Assembly (NCBI RefSeq): GCF_000220395.1
Contig: NW_004086040.1
Coordinates: 62,001-126,000 of the forward strand
Direction: 5' to 3'
Length of the DNA: 64,000 nt
From: Ichthyophthirius multifiliis
Lineage: Eukaryota > Ciliophora > Oligohymenophorea > Hymenostomatida
In this document: one piece after another, positions 24,301 through 37,371 of the stretch
How the letters are laid out: each line of letters starts with the position of its first letter
Numbering within the stretch: the stretch's first letter is position 1
The notes under the pieces: model-generated
The model's database searches: none
What the model saw: the letters and a program-made list of their open reading frames with translations, nothing else
Told to the model about the DNA's origin: nothing
Translations under genes and position numbers: made by a program

Positions 24301-27300
24301 TAATTCGAATTTTATTTTTTTGATAGAGATTATATTTAAGAATTTATTTAGGTTTTTGAAAAAAGGTATTTATATTTTAATGTTTTTAAAAAATCACATT
24401 TTTTTTTTGTTAATTTATAGTAATTAAGTTTTATTTTTAGAATAAGAACGAAAAAAATTACAAAAAGATTTTTAATTTATTTAAAATAAACTTTCTGATT
24501 AAATTTAATTTGGTGTTTTTTTGATTGATTTAAAAGAAATTAAAGAATAAATTTGTGAAAAAATTAATAAAGTTATATAAGAAATAGATTAAATATTAAA
24601 TAATGTAAACTTAAATATTATAATAAATATATATATATATAAAAAAAAAATATATAGAGATTATAGAAACTTATAGAAATTAATTTTAAAAGAAAAAATG
24701 AAATAATATATAATTTAGATAAAGAGCCTTAAACAATATAAATATTTGTAGAATTGATTTTTATTTTAAATGATAGTAAGCTTTAATCTTAATATGAAAT
24801 GTGTGAAGATGATGAAAAAATAGCAAATTTAGTTTAATTAACAATTGAAAAAAACTATATAAATTAAAACAATAATTAATTCTTAAATTTTTTATAAAGC
24901 TTAGATTGGATATATTAATTAATATAAATTTAAAAAAAATTTTAGAAAGATTAAAAAATGCAAAGCCTATTTTGAAAAAATAAGTTATTGAAAAATAAGT
25001 TTTATAGAAAAATGAATATTAATATTTATTAAAATAAGAAAAAATAATCCAAGAAAATAATAAAATAATAAACTATGAATAAAACTATAATGATTATAAA
25101 AAAATATAGAAAAAATTTTAAGTAAAATACATTTTTAAAAATAATAATATGATTTATATATTTTTTTATTTATTTATAAAAAAGTAATTTATATAAGATG
25201 ATAAGAATACAAATATGGAATTAAAGTTATTAGGATATTAGATTTATTAAAATTAAACTGAATAATACATATAAAGCTATGTAAACTTTAATTAAAATTT
25301 ATAATTTTGGGAATTTGTATAAAAATGGTTTACATTAGTAAAACATTGGGATTATCTTTAATTTGAAGAAATTATAAAATAGGATATAAGGAAGGAAATA
25401 TGGATCAATATGAAATAAACATGTTTTGAAGGAAAATTAATAATTTTTAATTTAAGGTAGAAAAAATCAGATTAATTATAAGATTAAAATTAAGCTTTAT
25501 ATTAATGTTCTTATGAAATGGAAAAATCTATAGAAAAATTTGAAGAATATTTACTTTTATTTAAATTACTCATAGATAAATGTTTTTCGAAAAATTATTA
25601 ATAAGAATTTATTAACATACTTGAAGATGAGTATATAAGCTTTGAAAGATTAACTCTATAATATCTAAAATAAAATAATTTAATAAAGCATTTATAAATG
25701 GTCTATATTTAATTTTCTTAAGCATAACTTGAATTCAAATTATAAGAAGAAATTTAAAAAATCGAAAATATTATTTAGAAAGATTTTATTCCTTAGTTAG
25801 TTTAAAATAAAAATTAAAAATTGCCTTCTTACTATATTTCGAACGGAAAATTAATTTTGAAAAAAACTAAATTCCTTTAAAATTAATTAAAATTCTAAAT
25901 TTCGTAATTCAACTCATAATTGTCTTATAAATTTATGCAAAAATTTATCCATTTATAACAGTTTTTATAAATTACAAGATTAGGTTTTAAAATTTTACTT
26001 AAAATTTAAAAACTTATATTTGCTTTTTCCGGGATTTTGTATAGTGATTTTTGTGAAGAATATTAGAATCAAGAAATTTTAAATTTGATAGAGTTATTTA
26101 AGTAATTTATTTTTTTTCTTTAAATTAAAAAATAAAAATTTGATTTTTTAACAAATAGATAGGAATTAGCAATATCGAAAATATTTTTCTAAAAAAATTA
26201 AGGATATGATATTTAAGATATATAAGAAGCAAATTAAAAACTCAATAGGTTAAACTAACTAAATAAATAAGTAAAAAAAATAAAAGAATATTCCAAAAAG
26301 ATAATATAAGAAATAAGAAAATAGAGTATTCGTTTCTATCTTTTATCTGATAATTAAATAAAATAATTAGTTTTTAAATCATATACACCAGAATATATAT
26401 AATATGTATTTATTTTATAATTTTTGATTGTATTGTTTTTTTATTTATATTTTTTATAAAAAATATAGTTTATAAAATAATGCTTTAATTCAATATAAGA
26501 AATACAAATATAAAATTAAGAAGGTTATATGTAAATAGAAATGATTAAAAATTATTTCGATGAAGAATACCATCCTTAAAATTTATTAAGAATACAAAAT
26601 GAAAATAATAAAATCAAGTAAATAATAAAATTAATAAATATGTTAGACGAATATTAAACAAATTTCAACCAAAAGAATATTTTATAAAACATAAGAGCTG
26701 TTTTTGGTTTTAATTATGATTTCGTTCAAATGATAAAGCTCTATTAAAAAAAGGGTATTTTTTATTAGTCTATAAATGTTATTTTTGCATTAAATTTTTA
26801 TTACGATTTAACTATAATTCTTTCTTTTGGAAACAAAAAAAGTTTAGAAGATTTCTAAGTTTTTTTGTAAGAAAATTTAAAGAAATTTATAAAATTTATA
26901 CGAGAAAAAAACCTTACTAATCAGTTTTCAACTCCTAAGTAATTAGAATATATAAAAGAATTAATAATAATTTAAGTTTTAAATAAAATAGAAATAATAT
27001 AAGAATTTATTAATAAAAAAGTTTACAACTTAAATGATTTTGAATATATTTCTCTTCTAAAGTTTAGTTTATAAGAAGAAGAAATTAAATAAGAAGATAT
27101 AAAAAAATAATTAAATCTAATAAGAAACGACAAGAATATTGAAAATCAATATTTTAACCAAAGTTTTGCATCTTAGTCTTAGTTTTACAATAATATTTTG
27201 GATAATTAAAAAATTAATATTTTTGGTTTATGTATGAATTTTAAAATTTAATATTCGTTTTAAATTTCTTTTGATTCTTTATATTCTTTTTGGACTCCTT

Positions 27301-30300
27301 CTACTTCTAAAGCTTAATTTTAAATTATTTAAGCCATTTAAAATATTTAATTTCCTTTATTAGTTTCTTGTATAGGAAAAGTAAAAAAAATAAATTAAAA
27401 TAAAAAATTAAATAAAAAAAAAGATAAATACAATAAGAAATTTAGGATTTCTTTTAGGAAAAAGTCAATATGAATATTTATTAACTGAAAATACAGACTT
27501 TTAATTTATAGAAAATATATTAAAGACAAATACATAGAAAAAAAATGAAATATTCTGGATTACTTTTAAAAACATAGAATATTTAAATATGGAGAAATTA
27601 TCTTTTATTTCTATGTTGATAAATGATTTAAGAAATGCATTTTTTTCTTAAAATATTTAAGAAGATTGTAATTTTATAAATAATTAATAATCAAATAATT
27701 ATTTAAATATATTTGGAACACTAAATATTAATAAAGCTAACACTTTATTTGATAAACACTTTGAATTACCTTTAAAATAAAACTTTAGAGTAATAAATTT
27801 ATAATCTATTGAGAGAAATATAATTTTGAAAGGTTTTTTTAATGTTTTAGGTTTCGAAAAAGCATAAGAAACATGTATAAAATTTGATTATTTAATGAGA
27901 TATATGAACGAGACATTTTTAAATAACTTAAGTATAGGTTTTTAGACAAAAAGAAATACATAAGAGAACAAAAGAATAAACTTTAAAGACTAAATATTTG
28001 TTTTAGAAAGGGCTATATTCCTTCTAAAAGAAAAATAAGAAGAATTCGGAAGAGAAATTTCTTCTTTAGATGCTTTAAAAAGTTCTTTAGATTAATTTTT
28101 TTAAGTAAATTTTAAATAGGAAATGTTCGAAGTTTATTAAAAAAGTTTTTTTAAGAGATTTTTTGAAGAAAAAAGTTCATTTTTAGTCATTGAAATGGTT
28201 GAGGATAGTGCTTGTATGAATTTTTTGAAAGAATATTTTTAAAAGAAATAATTAAATCTTTCTGATAATTTCTTTTAGGCAGTTTTAGGTTGTTTTAATA
28301 TAATAAAAATTGGATTGTAACCATTATTTATAGTCTCTAAAAATATAAAATTGAGTAAAAAAATAAGCAAAATTTGCGCATGGATTTAGTAAAAAATGTA
28401 AGATAAAAATGAAGGAATAGCCTTAAATTTTATTAATGTTTAGAGTGTATCTGAAAGTGTTTTATATAATATTATAAAGTAAATTTGCTATAGTAGTTCT
28501 TTAAGTTATTAAAGTAAAATTATAAAGAAAAATTATTAAAAATAAAATAATAATAATAATGGTAGTTTTGGAGAGAAAAATATTGATTAATACTTTAGGA
28601 AAAATTTCTAAACTAAATTTTTTAGAGGAAATAATAATAATTAAAATTTAATAATTAATTAAGATTGGATTTTTTTCGATTTCGGGTATTCTTTAAACGA
28701 CTAAAAATACTAATCTTGTATATATAATTTATTAATATAAATAAAAGAATATAAGATTAATTTTTACTAATAAAAAAACAAAAATTAATAGATAGTTCAT
28801 TTTCCTCCTAAATCATAGGTTTTTTGCTAAATTTAAAGTTTAAGAAACATTTGCCCTTAAATATTGGCTGGATTCCAGTTTATTTTTTTGGATGAAGATT
28901 TAGTCTTTTCTTATAAATTTTAATTTGAAAAATGGCTACAAAAGATTTCAAAATAAAATAGTTTTTTTGGAATTTTAAAACCTTTTTTAAATGAATTTTA
29001 TGATTTATTTATGGAAGATATTCTCTAGTTTTTTAAATAAATTAAAAGTAGTTTAAAAAAATAAGCCTTTTTCAATTTCCTGAGTTTGTTGGAAATTTAT
29101 TTAAATGAAATTCGAAAAAGAGAAATTTGTGTAGGCAGATTTATATCTTCAAATTAAAAAAAAAATCCATCTCAAGCAGCCTTCTTTGATAATTTCGAAC
29201 TTTAAAAAGTGTCTAAACATGCATAGTTTTTCTATAATGATAAACTTGAAAAAGAATATAATTGCCAAATTTCTTAAAGCGTGTTTTTACAAGCTATTTT
29301 TGTTGGAATAGGTAATCTATTAGTAAAAAAAGAAAAAGAAGAAATTTAATTTAATATTTTTCTAGTTGATAAAATGAAGAAAAGTTTCAAAAATAATGAT
29401 TATTTTGCATTTAATATGAAAGAAATTTTATAAAACGAAATAATAAAAATAAAAGATTTTTATTTCAATATATAATATATAATATGGGAAAAATGGGAAG
29501 GCTACAAAGAAAATTTAGAATATTAAATAATATCAAGTTCTTTAAAAAAGGAACAATTTTAAAGTAGAGAAATGTATAGTTTGAATCCATTTTGTATAGA
29601 AATGGAAAATATCAGAATGGATATTTAGACTGAAAATAATTACAAAATAAACCTTTTCAATTCTTATATAGAAAATAATAATCTAATATTTTAATCGAAA
29701 AAAGCTTTCTTTATATTAAAACTTCTTCTTTTTTATAAAAGAAAAATTTGCCTAAAAGGTTAGTTTGGGAAAAGCTTTTTAATTTAAAAATTGGAAAATT
29801 ATTTTTAAAGGAAAAATGAAGTGGCTATTTTATCCTTTAATTTTTAAGAAGCTTTTTAATATTAAAATAATTTTTGAAATAACTTTTTTTAAATAAAATA
29901 TAACGATAGAAAAATAATGTTTTTAATTAATAAAAATAACTCTAGTTTGTTTTTGTTGATGATGTTAATATTTCAGGCAATGTTTGGGATGGTAATCCTT
30001 TATTTTTTTACTTGATTTAATTAATAATCATGGGTTTTATAAGAAAAACGGAAAATTTGTTAATTTTAAGAATTTCGGATGTATTTTAGTAGAATAAAAA
30101 AATAAAAATAAAGAAGATTAAAAATTTTAGATTGAAGGAGTTTTTAATTATTTTCTAGAAAATTTTTCTTAATAAGATTTAACTAGTATTTTTTAGGCTT
30201 AAACGAAAAATGTTTTTATAGAAAACTAGGATTTATAGGAATTTTCATTTTATTTTTTCTTAAGTTTTATTTAGAATTTTGAAAAAATAAAAAATATTTG

Positions 30301-33300
30301 TTTAAAAATAAATTAAAAATTTTCTTTGGAAAAAATAGTTTTTATTATTAAATTAGTAGGGGCTTTTGAAGGAAAAGATATTCAATTTTGTTTAAAAAGT
30401 TTAAGTTTTTTAATTAAAAGCCTTCTTTTTTCAAAAGGAAATTTTTAAGAAGAAAATTTATTTTAAAATATTTTCTAATTTTGTTATGATAAATATGGAA
30501 TTAATATTTATTTATAAGAAAAAAACAATCTTTTTTTCGAAAACGATAACGAATTTTTCGAAAATATTAAAAAAGATAAAAAAAATAATTTATTTTTAAC
30601 AGAATAATAATAAGAATAAAATATTTTATAAAAATAAGAAGTAAATATTAATTAAATAAAATAAGAAAATAAAGATATTTATAATATTGAAAATATTTAA
30701 AAGCAAAATTAAGTTCAATTTTAGAATAACGAAAATTTATTTAAAAATAAAATTTATGACTAAATAAATTTTTTAATAAGAGAAAAATAGAATATTGTTT
30801 TTTATGAAAACAAAGCATTTTTTTCAAAAGAAAAACTATTTATTTTATGCTAGTTAGCAGCTTAATAAAATAACAAGAAAAAATAAAAAATCATATTTTA
30901 GAAAATAAAGCAAATTAAGATTTTTCTTAAATCCTAAATGAAAGTTTGAAAATAGTTTTTTTAGAAAAAAATAAAATTAAAAATAAAGTCTGGATTTTCC
31001 TTAATAATGATGAAAAAATAACCAAAAAAATATAAAAAACATTATTTTTATTCTTCTAAACTTCCGAGTTTTAATAAGTAATAGAGACTAATTTACTTAA
31101 TGATATAATAAGAATATATAAAAATGATAAATTAGGACATTATACATAAAACTATAATTAAATACTTTGTATAATAAGAGAATTGATTTAAAAAGGATTA
31201 AATTAATTGCTTTTTCTGATTAAAAAGAAGTTATTTAAAATCCTTTTTTCAAAAACTTTATAGGAATAAATCTAGAAAATAATTTTTTAAAGAAAAAACT
31301 TTATTTATAATTAAAAATAAAAGATGAAATTTTTGATTTTTTTGGAATTCCTATCAAAATAAAAATGAAGAAGAAAATTAAAAAAGGATTTTTATATTTT
31401 AAATTTTAAATTTTAGTTTCTTCTTTTTCATAAGCTTTTTCTTCTATTGTTTCAAATGAAAAAGCAAATAATGATTTTATTATGTAATTTTAATAATATA
31501 TAATTAATTAATTTTTTAAAATAGGAAACTAAATAATTTAATTGTTAAAAAAAATGAATATTTCTAGTAAAAAATATAAAAATTATATTAAAGAATAGAG
31601 GAAAATTAACAAAAAGAAATTTCAAATTAAAATAAAATTTTAAATATTGAATCAATTCTTCCAGAAATAAACCAAAAATAAATAATTATCGATTAAAATA
31701 TATATTAAGTTGAATAAGAAATACTTTAAATAAAAAATGAAACTTAAAAAAAGGAAAATGAAATCCAATAAGAAATTTAAAATTTAATTCTAAGTCTTCC
31801 CTAAACAAACAAAAGTATTACTGAAAATATAAAATTCTAAACACAGACTATAATTTTTCTGACAATTATTTAAGACGATTAATTTTATATTGAAAAATAT
31901 TCTAATTTTTAACCTCCTGAACCTTTTTTATTAACCTAAAATTTAAAATAAATACTATAAAATACATTTTAATAATTTATTAGATAAAGAGAATAATAAT
32001 AAAATTAAAATAATATTGAAAAAACTAATTTTTTTGGTACTTTTTAATTAGAAAAAAATGAAATAATGAGTACTGTAGATTAAATAATATTTTATTTTTT
32101 ACAAATAATAATAGATAGAAAACATATAAAAGAACAAATAATTAATAAAAGTTAAAAATTATAAATTTTATAAAAAAATAAAGTACAAAAAATGGATGAA
32201 AAAACTAAATTCGAAATTGAATATAAAGAATGTCAAATCTAAATTTAGGAAGATAAATAAAAAACAAAATAAATAAATAAAGAAATTGAAATACTAAAAA
32301 ATAGCAAAGTAAAAATAAACAATATAAATACATTTTTTGTAGAAAAATTAGTTAATTTTATAATTTTAAGAAAAAATTGTATAACTTTAAATAATATTGA
32401 AATTTTTTAAAAATAAATTCTCTTTTTAAGTGCCTTTTTAGCTTTTTCTTTATAAGAAAATTTAATTGAATTTTTTTAGGAATAAAATAATGAATTTTTC
32501 ACTTTTAAATTTTATACATAAGAATGCCTTTTTAAAACTTTCTAGAGTATTTTTAAATTGAATTTTATTTAGAAAATCATTTCTTTTGCTCCTGTGGAAG
32601 ATAGTTTTATTTCTTTGATTAATTGGGTTTTCTTTTTATTATAGAATTAATAGTTTTTCCCTTTTTTATGTATTTTTGATTAATCTAACTTTATTTTGTA
32701 ATGTATAGTTAAATTTATTCCTGATATTAATATTGTATATTTTTAAGAAGATGAATCAAACTTTTAATTAGATGAAATAAAAATTAATCTTATCGTTAAT
32801 CCATTAAATTCTTTAGCATAATTATGCATTTAAGAAACATAATTTAAAATATATTAATTATAATAATAATAATAATAATAATAATAAGGAAAAAAAATTA
32901 TTATTTTATATAATAATTATGATAATACAGAATAGATTAAAGAAAAATTTAAGTTTTGTATATTTGTTGAATACGAATGTAGAAAAAAAGAAGTTTTTAC
33001 ATAAATTATTTAATAGATTCTTTTATAGAATTTAGAAGGAGAAATATATCAAACAAATTATTTCGCTTAATAAATTTAATAAGATAATATTTACGATTAA
33101 GTTTGTTTTTTTTTAAAAAAAATAAATAAATTTTAATATATATAAAAATAGGAAGAATAAAAATTCTTTGAAAAACTAAATAATTTAAATGAAAAAAATA
33201 TAAATGAATTTCAAGAAAATGAAGAAAAAAGACTTTTATTAAATTCTTTAGACTTATTTAATTTCGTAAAATATTTTACTTCTCAAAAATAAATATCAAT

Positions 33301-36300
33301 TAAAGAAATTTAACAATAAATATTAACATAATCACCAAATAATTTCTTATATTAATAAATTTCTAACCAAATATACCTTATATATAAAATAATAACAAAA
33401 ATGTACCCAAAGTAAATATCAGCATAATATATATTTGACCAAATAGAAAAGGCATGTTAATATTTTTCAAAATAAAAATTATCTCTCAATAATTTTTCTT
33501 TTTTTATTTACTAAACAACAACATCTTTTTTTTCACATAAAGAAAAAGAAAAAACTTTAATAAAATTAGGGGCAAAAGAAATGATTTAAAAATAATAAAT
33601 TAATAGTTTTGAATGGACTTATTTAATCTAAAGTAACAAGAATTTCCTTAAAAATTAAAATTTGGGATAATTTGATTTTCTGAATGATTTATTTTCTCAA
33701 GAAAAAATATGTTCAAAAAAGTTTTTTTTATTTAAAAACAGATAATTTGTTTCTCCTTTTTAATTAATAATATAAAATAAAAAAACTATTATAAATTAAT
33801 TATAAGAATAGTAAAAAATTTCCTTTTAAATTAATTTTTTAGATTTATTTACATTCTTTTCGAAAAAAAACAAAAAAATTAAAGATAATCAAATAAAAGA
33901 AACCTAAATATAAACAAAAATAATTAAATATATAAAAGGAACAGAAGAATATAACGAGAAGTTTTAGAAAAAATAAATTATAAATTAAATTACTAAATAA
34001 GATATTAATATTCCTATTTACGATTAAAAAAATATTTCATTATATTTCTAAATTTAAAAAAGTACCCAAAATTATAAATTCAACATATAATATTTATTAA
34101 ATTATGCTCTATTGACCTAAAGTGATTTCTTTTTGTAATTTTTAAAAGATTTAGATGGTAGAAAAAAATAAGAAATAGAATAATTTATAAATTAAAAATT
34201 TAATGAAAATGATGAATTTTATAAAATTCCTGATTTATTTAAATAATATAAATTAAGTTTGGTTGAAACTGCACTTTTTTTAATCTTTTTTAAGCCTTAG
34301 GATTTATTTTTATTTATAAAAAGTTACTTAAGGCCTTCTTTTTTGGACGAAAATTAAATAAATTATTATAATGTGGATTATTTTTTGCATTTAAAATAAT
34401 AAAAAGTTGTTTTTATTTTTAATTAGATGCAATTTTTAGGAAACATATAAGAACTTATAAAAGAAAAAATTTTGGAAGAAAAAAATAAGCATTAAACTAT
34501 TTTAATAAATAAATATAATTTTTAAATATCTTTAAATAATATATCAATAAAAAAAAATAAAACTTTTTTAATTTATGGATTAGAATTTTTAAAATTAATT
34601 TAAATTTTGGAATTTTTCAAATTTCTTTTAATATAAAAAGAAAATTCTTAAAATAAATACATAATATTGATAAACTAAAGTATAGAAAAATTCACTTATC
34701 AATACTAAAATAATTACTTTTTTACGTTTTTTATTTAAAATGTTCCAAAATAAACATTAAATAAATCAATTAATATGAAATAAAATATAAATTCTTTATT
34801 ATATAAAGTAAAAAAAATATATAATTTTAAATATAAATATATAAATGTATAAATATATAAATGTATATATATATATATTTATTATTATATATATTTATTT
34901 ATTTATTTATATTATAAAGGAAATAAATGACTCGTACTAAAATATTATAACTATGAATATTATTAATTTAAATTCTTATATTGAAACAAAATAAACTTAT
35001 TAAAATATTGAAGATTTATTAAAAAAATCTACTAAAAAATTAACATATAATATTTTGTTTGCTATCTCAACAATTTTATTAAATAAAAATATTCTAAAAA
35101 AGGATCTTTTTTTAACAATCTTTTAATAAAATTACAATTAAATAATTTAAGAAATTATTTCTTATTTATATTATTATCCACAAAATCCTTTTATTTTCTA
35201 CTTAAAATATTTGAAATCTTTTTTTTCTAGCTATACATTCCCTATTTTACGTTCTTGTTTATCTGATTTTGCGTTTTTTTAATAAAATTAAATTCGAATA
35301 ATATAAATTGAAGATTCGAAATATAATTTAAGTAATGGAGAAGAAGGAAAAGATATTTTTGAAATTTTATTAAAATATCCTGATTTTGATTCTAAGAAAT
35401 TATTTGGAATTAGTATTGGAGAAGATAAAGAATAAAAAATTTAAAAAGGAGAAAAAATTTTAAATTTTAAAAAATAATAAAAAGAAGAAGATATTAAAAA
35501 TGAATTTCTTTTTGAAAAGATATTTAAAAAAATTACAAATTTAAAATTTTTAGAATTACAAAATTTCCATAAAGAAGAAATTTTAATAAAAAAAGAAAAA
35601 AAAATACACAAAAATTAAAAAAATGAAAAAGATAATTAAAATTCCATTTAAATAAATGAAAAAAATAATTTGTTTTTAATGCAAACTTTATAAAAATCTT
35701 TCTAAAAAAATTTGATCTACGTATAAGTGCACTTACCCCTCGAAATAAAAGATCTAAAAAATCTTTTATTGAAAAATAATTATTCTCATTAAGAAAAAGT
35801 GTAAAAAAAAACTTGAAGAAGATGAATAAAATATAAAAGGAATTTAATAAATTTTTATTTTCGAAAGAAAAAAGGAATCTCAAACAAATAATAATGATTT
35901 AAAAATTAATCATTTTAAAAGTTTTTAAACTTAATTTCTCTAAAAATGTGTTTTTGATAAAATTAAAAGCCATTTAAATCTTAAAAAAAAGAAAAATAAA
36001 ACGCTTAAAATAGTGTGTTTAAAACTTTTGCATAACTACATAAGAATCTTAAAGAAAAACCCAAAAATTAATTCCCTATATAATATTTGGATTAAAACAA
36101 ATACACCCTTTTTAATCTTTTAAATCATAATTTTACTTTGGATTAACTTTTTCTTTTAAATGAAGCATGCTTTTGTAATAATTTAATATATTTTTTGTAT
36201 AAATAAATGGTTTAGTTTAAAAAGTAGATTTTAGAAAATTTCAATAAAAATGAAATGCCATTAGAATGGAAAAAGTATTGGTTTTCTATTAAAAATAAGA

Positions 36301-37197
36301 TTAATTTATTGAATTTTTTCAATGTTTTTAACTTAAAATATGAATATATTTTTGACATTATTTAGTAACGAAAATGCATTATTTATAATTAAATAAAATT
36401 AGATTCTGTATTTGACCCATTTATTATTTTCTTTTTATTATTATATGATTATTCTAAAAAAAATAATGTAATTTTTATATCTTTCATTAAAACATATTTT
36501 TTTATATTAAAAAAAAGATACCTATACATCTATTAAAGATAAAACTTTAACTTTAAAAAGAAATTAAATTTTAGTAATAAAAAGGAGATATATTTTTAAG
36601 CGGTATTTTCTTACAAAATGGATTTTTTAATAATAAAAGTTCTATTCTTTAATAAGAAACTAATAATTAACTTTAATAAGAATTTGGTATTTCTTAAATT
36701 AAAATTGTTCCTAAAAAACAAGTAATTTTTTTTACAATTAATATTGTTAAACAAAAAAATAGAGTTTTTATGAATTTAATGAGTTATATATTCCTATTTA
36801 ATTTGAAGATCCTGATTATGAAGATTTAGAAGAGAAATATTTCGAATAATAGATTTAAAAGTAAACTGATTTTAGTTATTTTGAAAAAATGTTTGAAAAT
36901 TAAAATGAAGATATTAATTAAAATAATAATTAAGTTAAATTGACTAATTTTTCAAATGATAAGTTTAATTAAAGTTAATTATAGGAAAATTAAAAAAAGG
37001 AAATAAAAATACCTTATTATAGTGAAGAAGAATAAAATGATGAATTTATTTAATTTGTTAAAATACCTGTTATTAACCCTTTATAAAATTATGTAGGAAA
37101 TGAAAGTATAAAAATTTATTTCTTTTTTAAAAGTCTAAATTCATAAGTTTTTTGGTAAAAAAGAAATACTTATGTCTGCTTTGAAATTAAAATGTGA
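21390..37197 (+). CDS. Extremely diverged dynein heavy chain with eroded ATPase sites
   Basis: This gene of about 15.8 kb has the full heavy-chain layout. The tail at about 22290-22510 has 'WKQCQIIGYNQSTGLYQICW' and 'NLIFDYENMEQFSQR', typical of axonemal heavy chains. Linker-like 'LPSYYISNGKLIL' lies at about 25830. AAA1 remnants are at 27230-27950 ('FWTPSTSKAQFQII', 'LPLKQNFRVINLQSIERN'). The AAA2 Walker B region 'DWIFFDFGYSLND' is at about 28660, and AAA3 'FVFVDDVNISGNVWDGNP' at about 29945. AAA4 'KNKVWIFLNNDEKI' is at about 30980. Stalk coiled coil spans about 31560-32300, and AAA5/6 about 32340-34780. The C-terminal domain runs from 34950 ('DFDSKKLFGISIG', about 35380; 'FLSGIFLQNGFF', about 36595; ending at TGA 37195-37197). 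Walker A in AAA1 is reduced to 'VSCIGKN', the AAA1 Walker B DE is lost (ITFKNIEYL), and AAA2 and AAA4 P-loops are unrecognisable. Many short introns and several homopolymer frame changes occur. It is either a pseudo-motor or a decaying gene. Confidence 0.82.
32858..32889 (+). repeat. TAA triplet repeat coding polyglutamine in dynein-like gene
   Basis: About ten consecutive TAA codons, in frame with the AAA5-region segment ending 'CIQET..FKIYQL', give a polyQ insertion not expected in a dynein motor domain. Confidence 0.75.
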
Positions 37198-37371
37198 AAT
37201 CAACTTTTTTTTGGTATGAATTTTATTTTATATTAAAAAAATTAACAATAATATATTAATTTTTTTATTTTTTTTTCCCTGAAATTTATTTTTAAAAAAT
37301 TATCAATTTTTTATTTTATTTTATCTTTTTTTTAAAAAAAAAATACTTTTTTTTTATTATTTTTATTTTTT

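Noticed and set aside
35533-35883. Minus-strand 116-codon Phe-rich frame
   Set aside because: It is the antisense of Lys-rich coding in the C-terminal part of the dynein-like gene.
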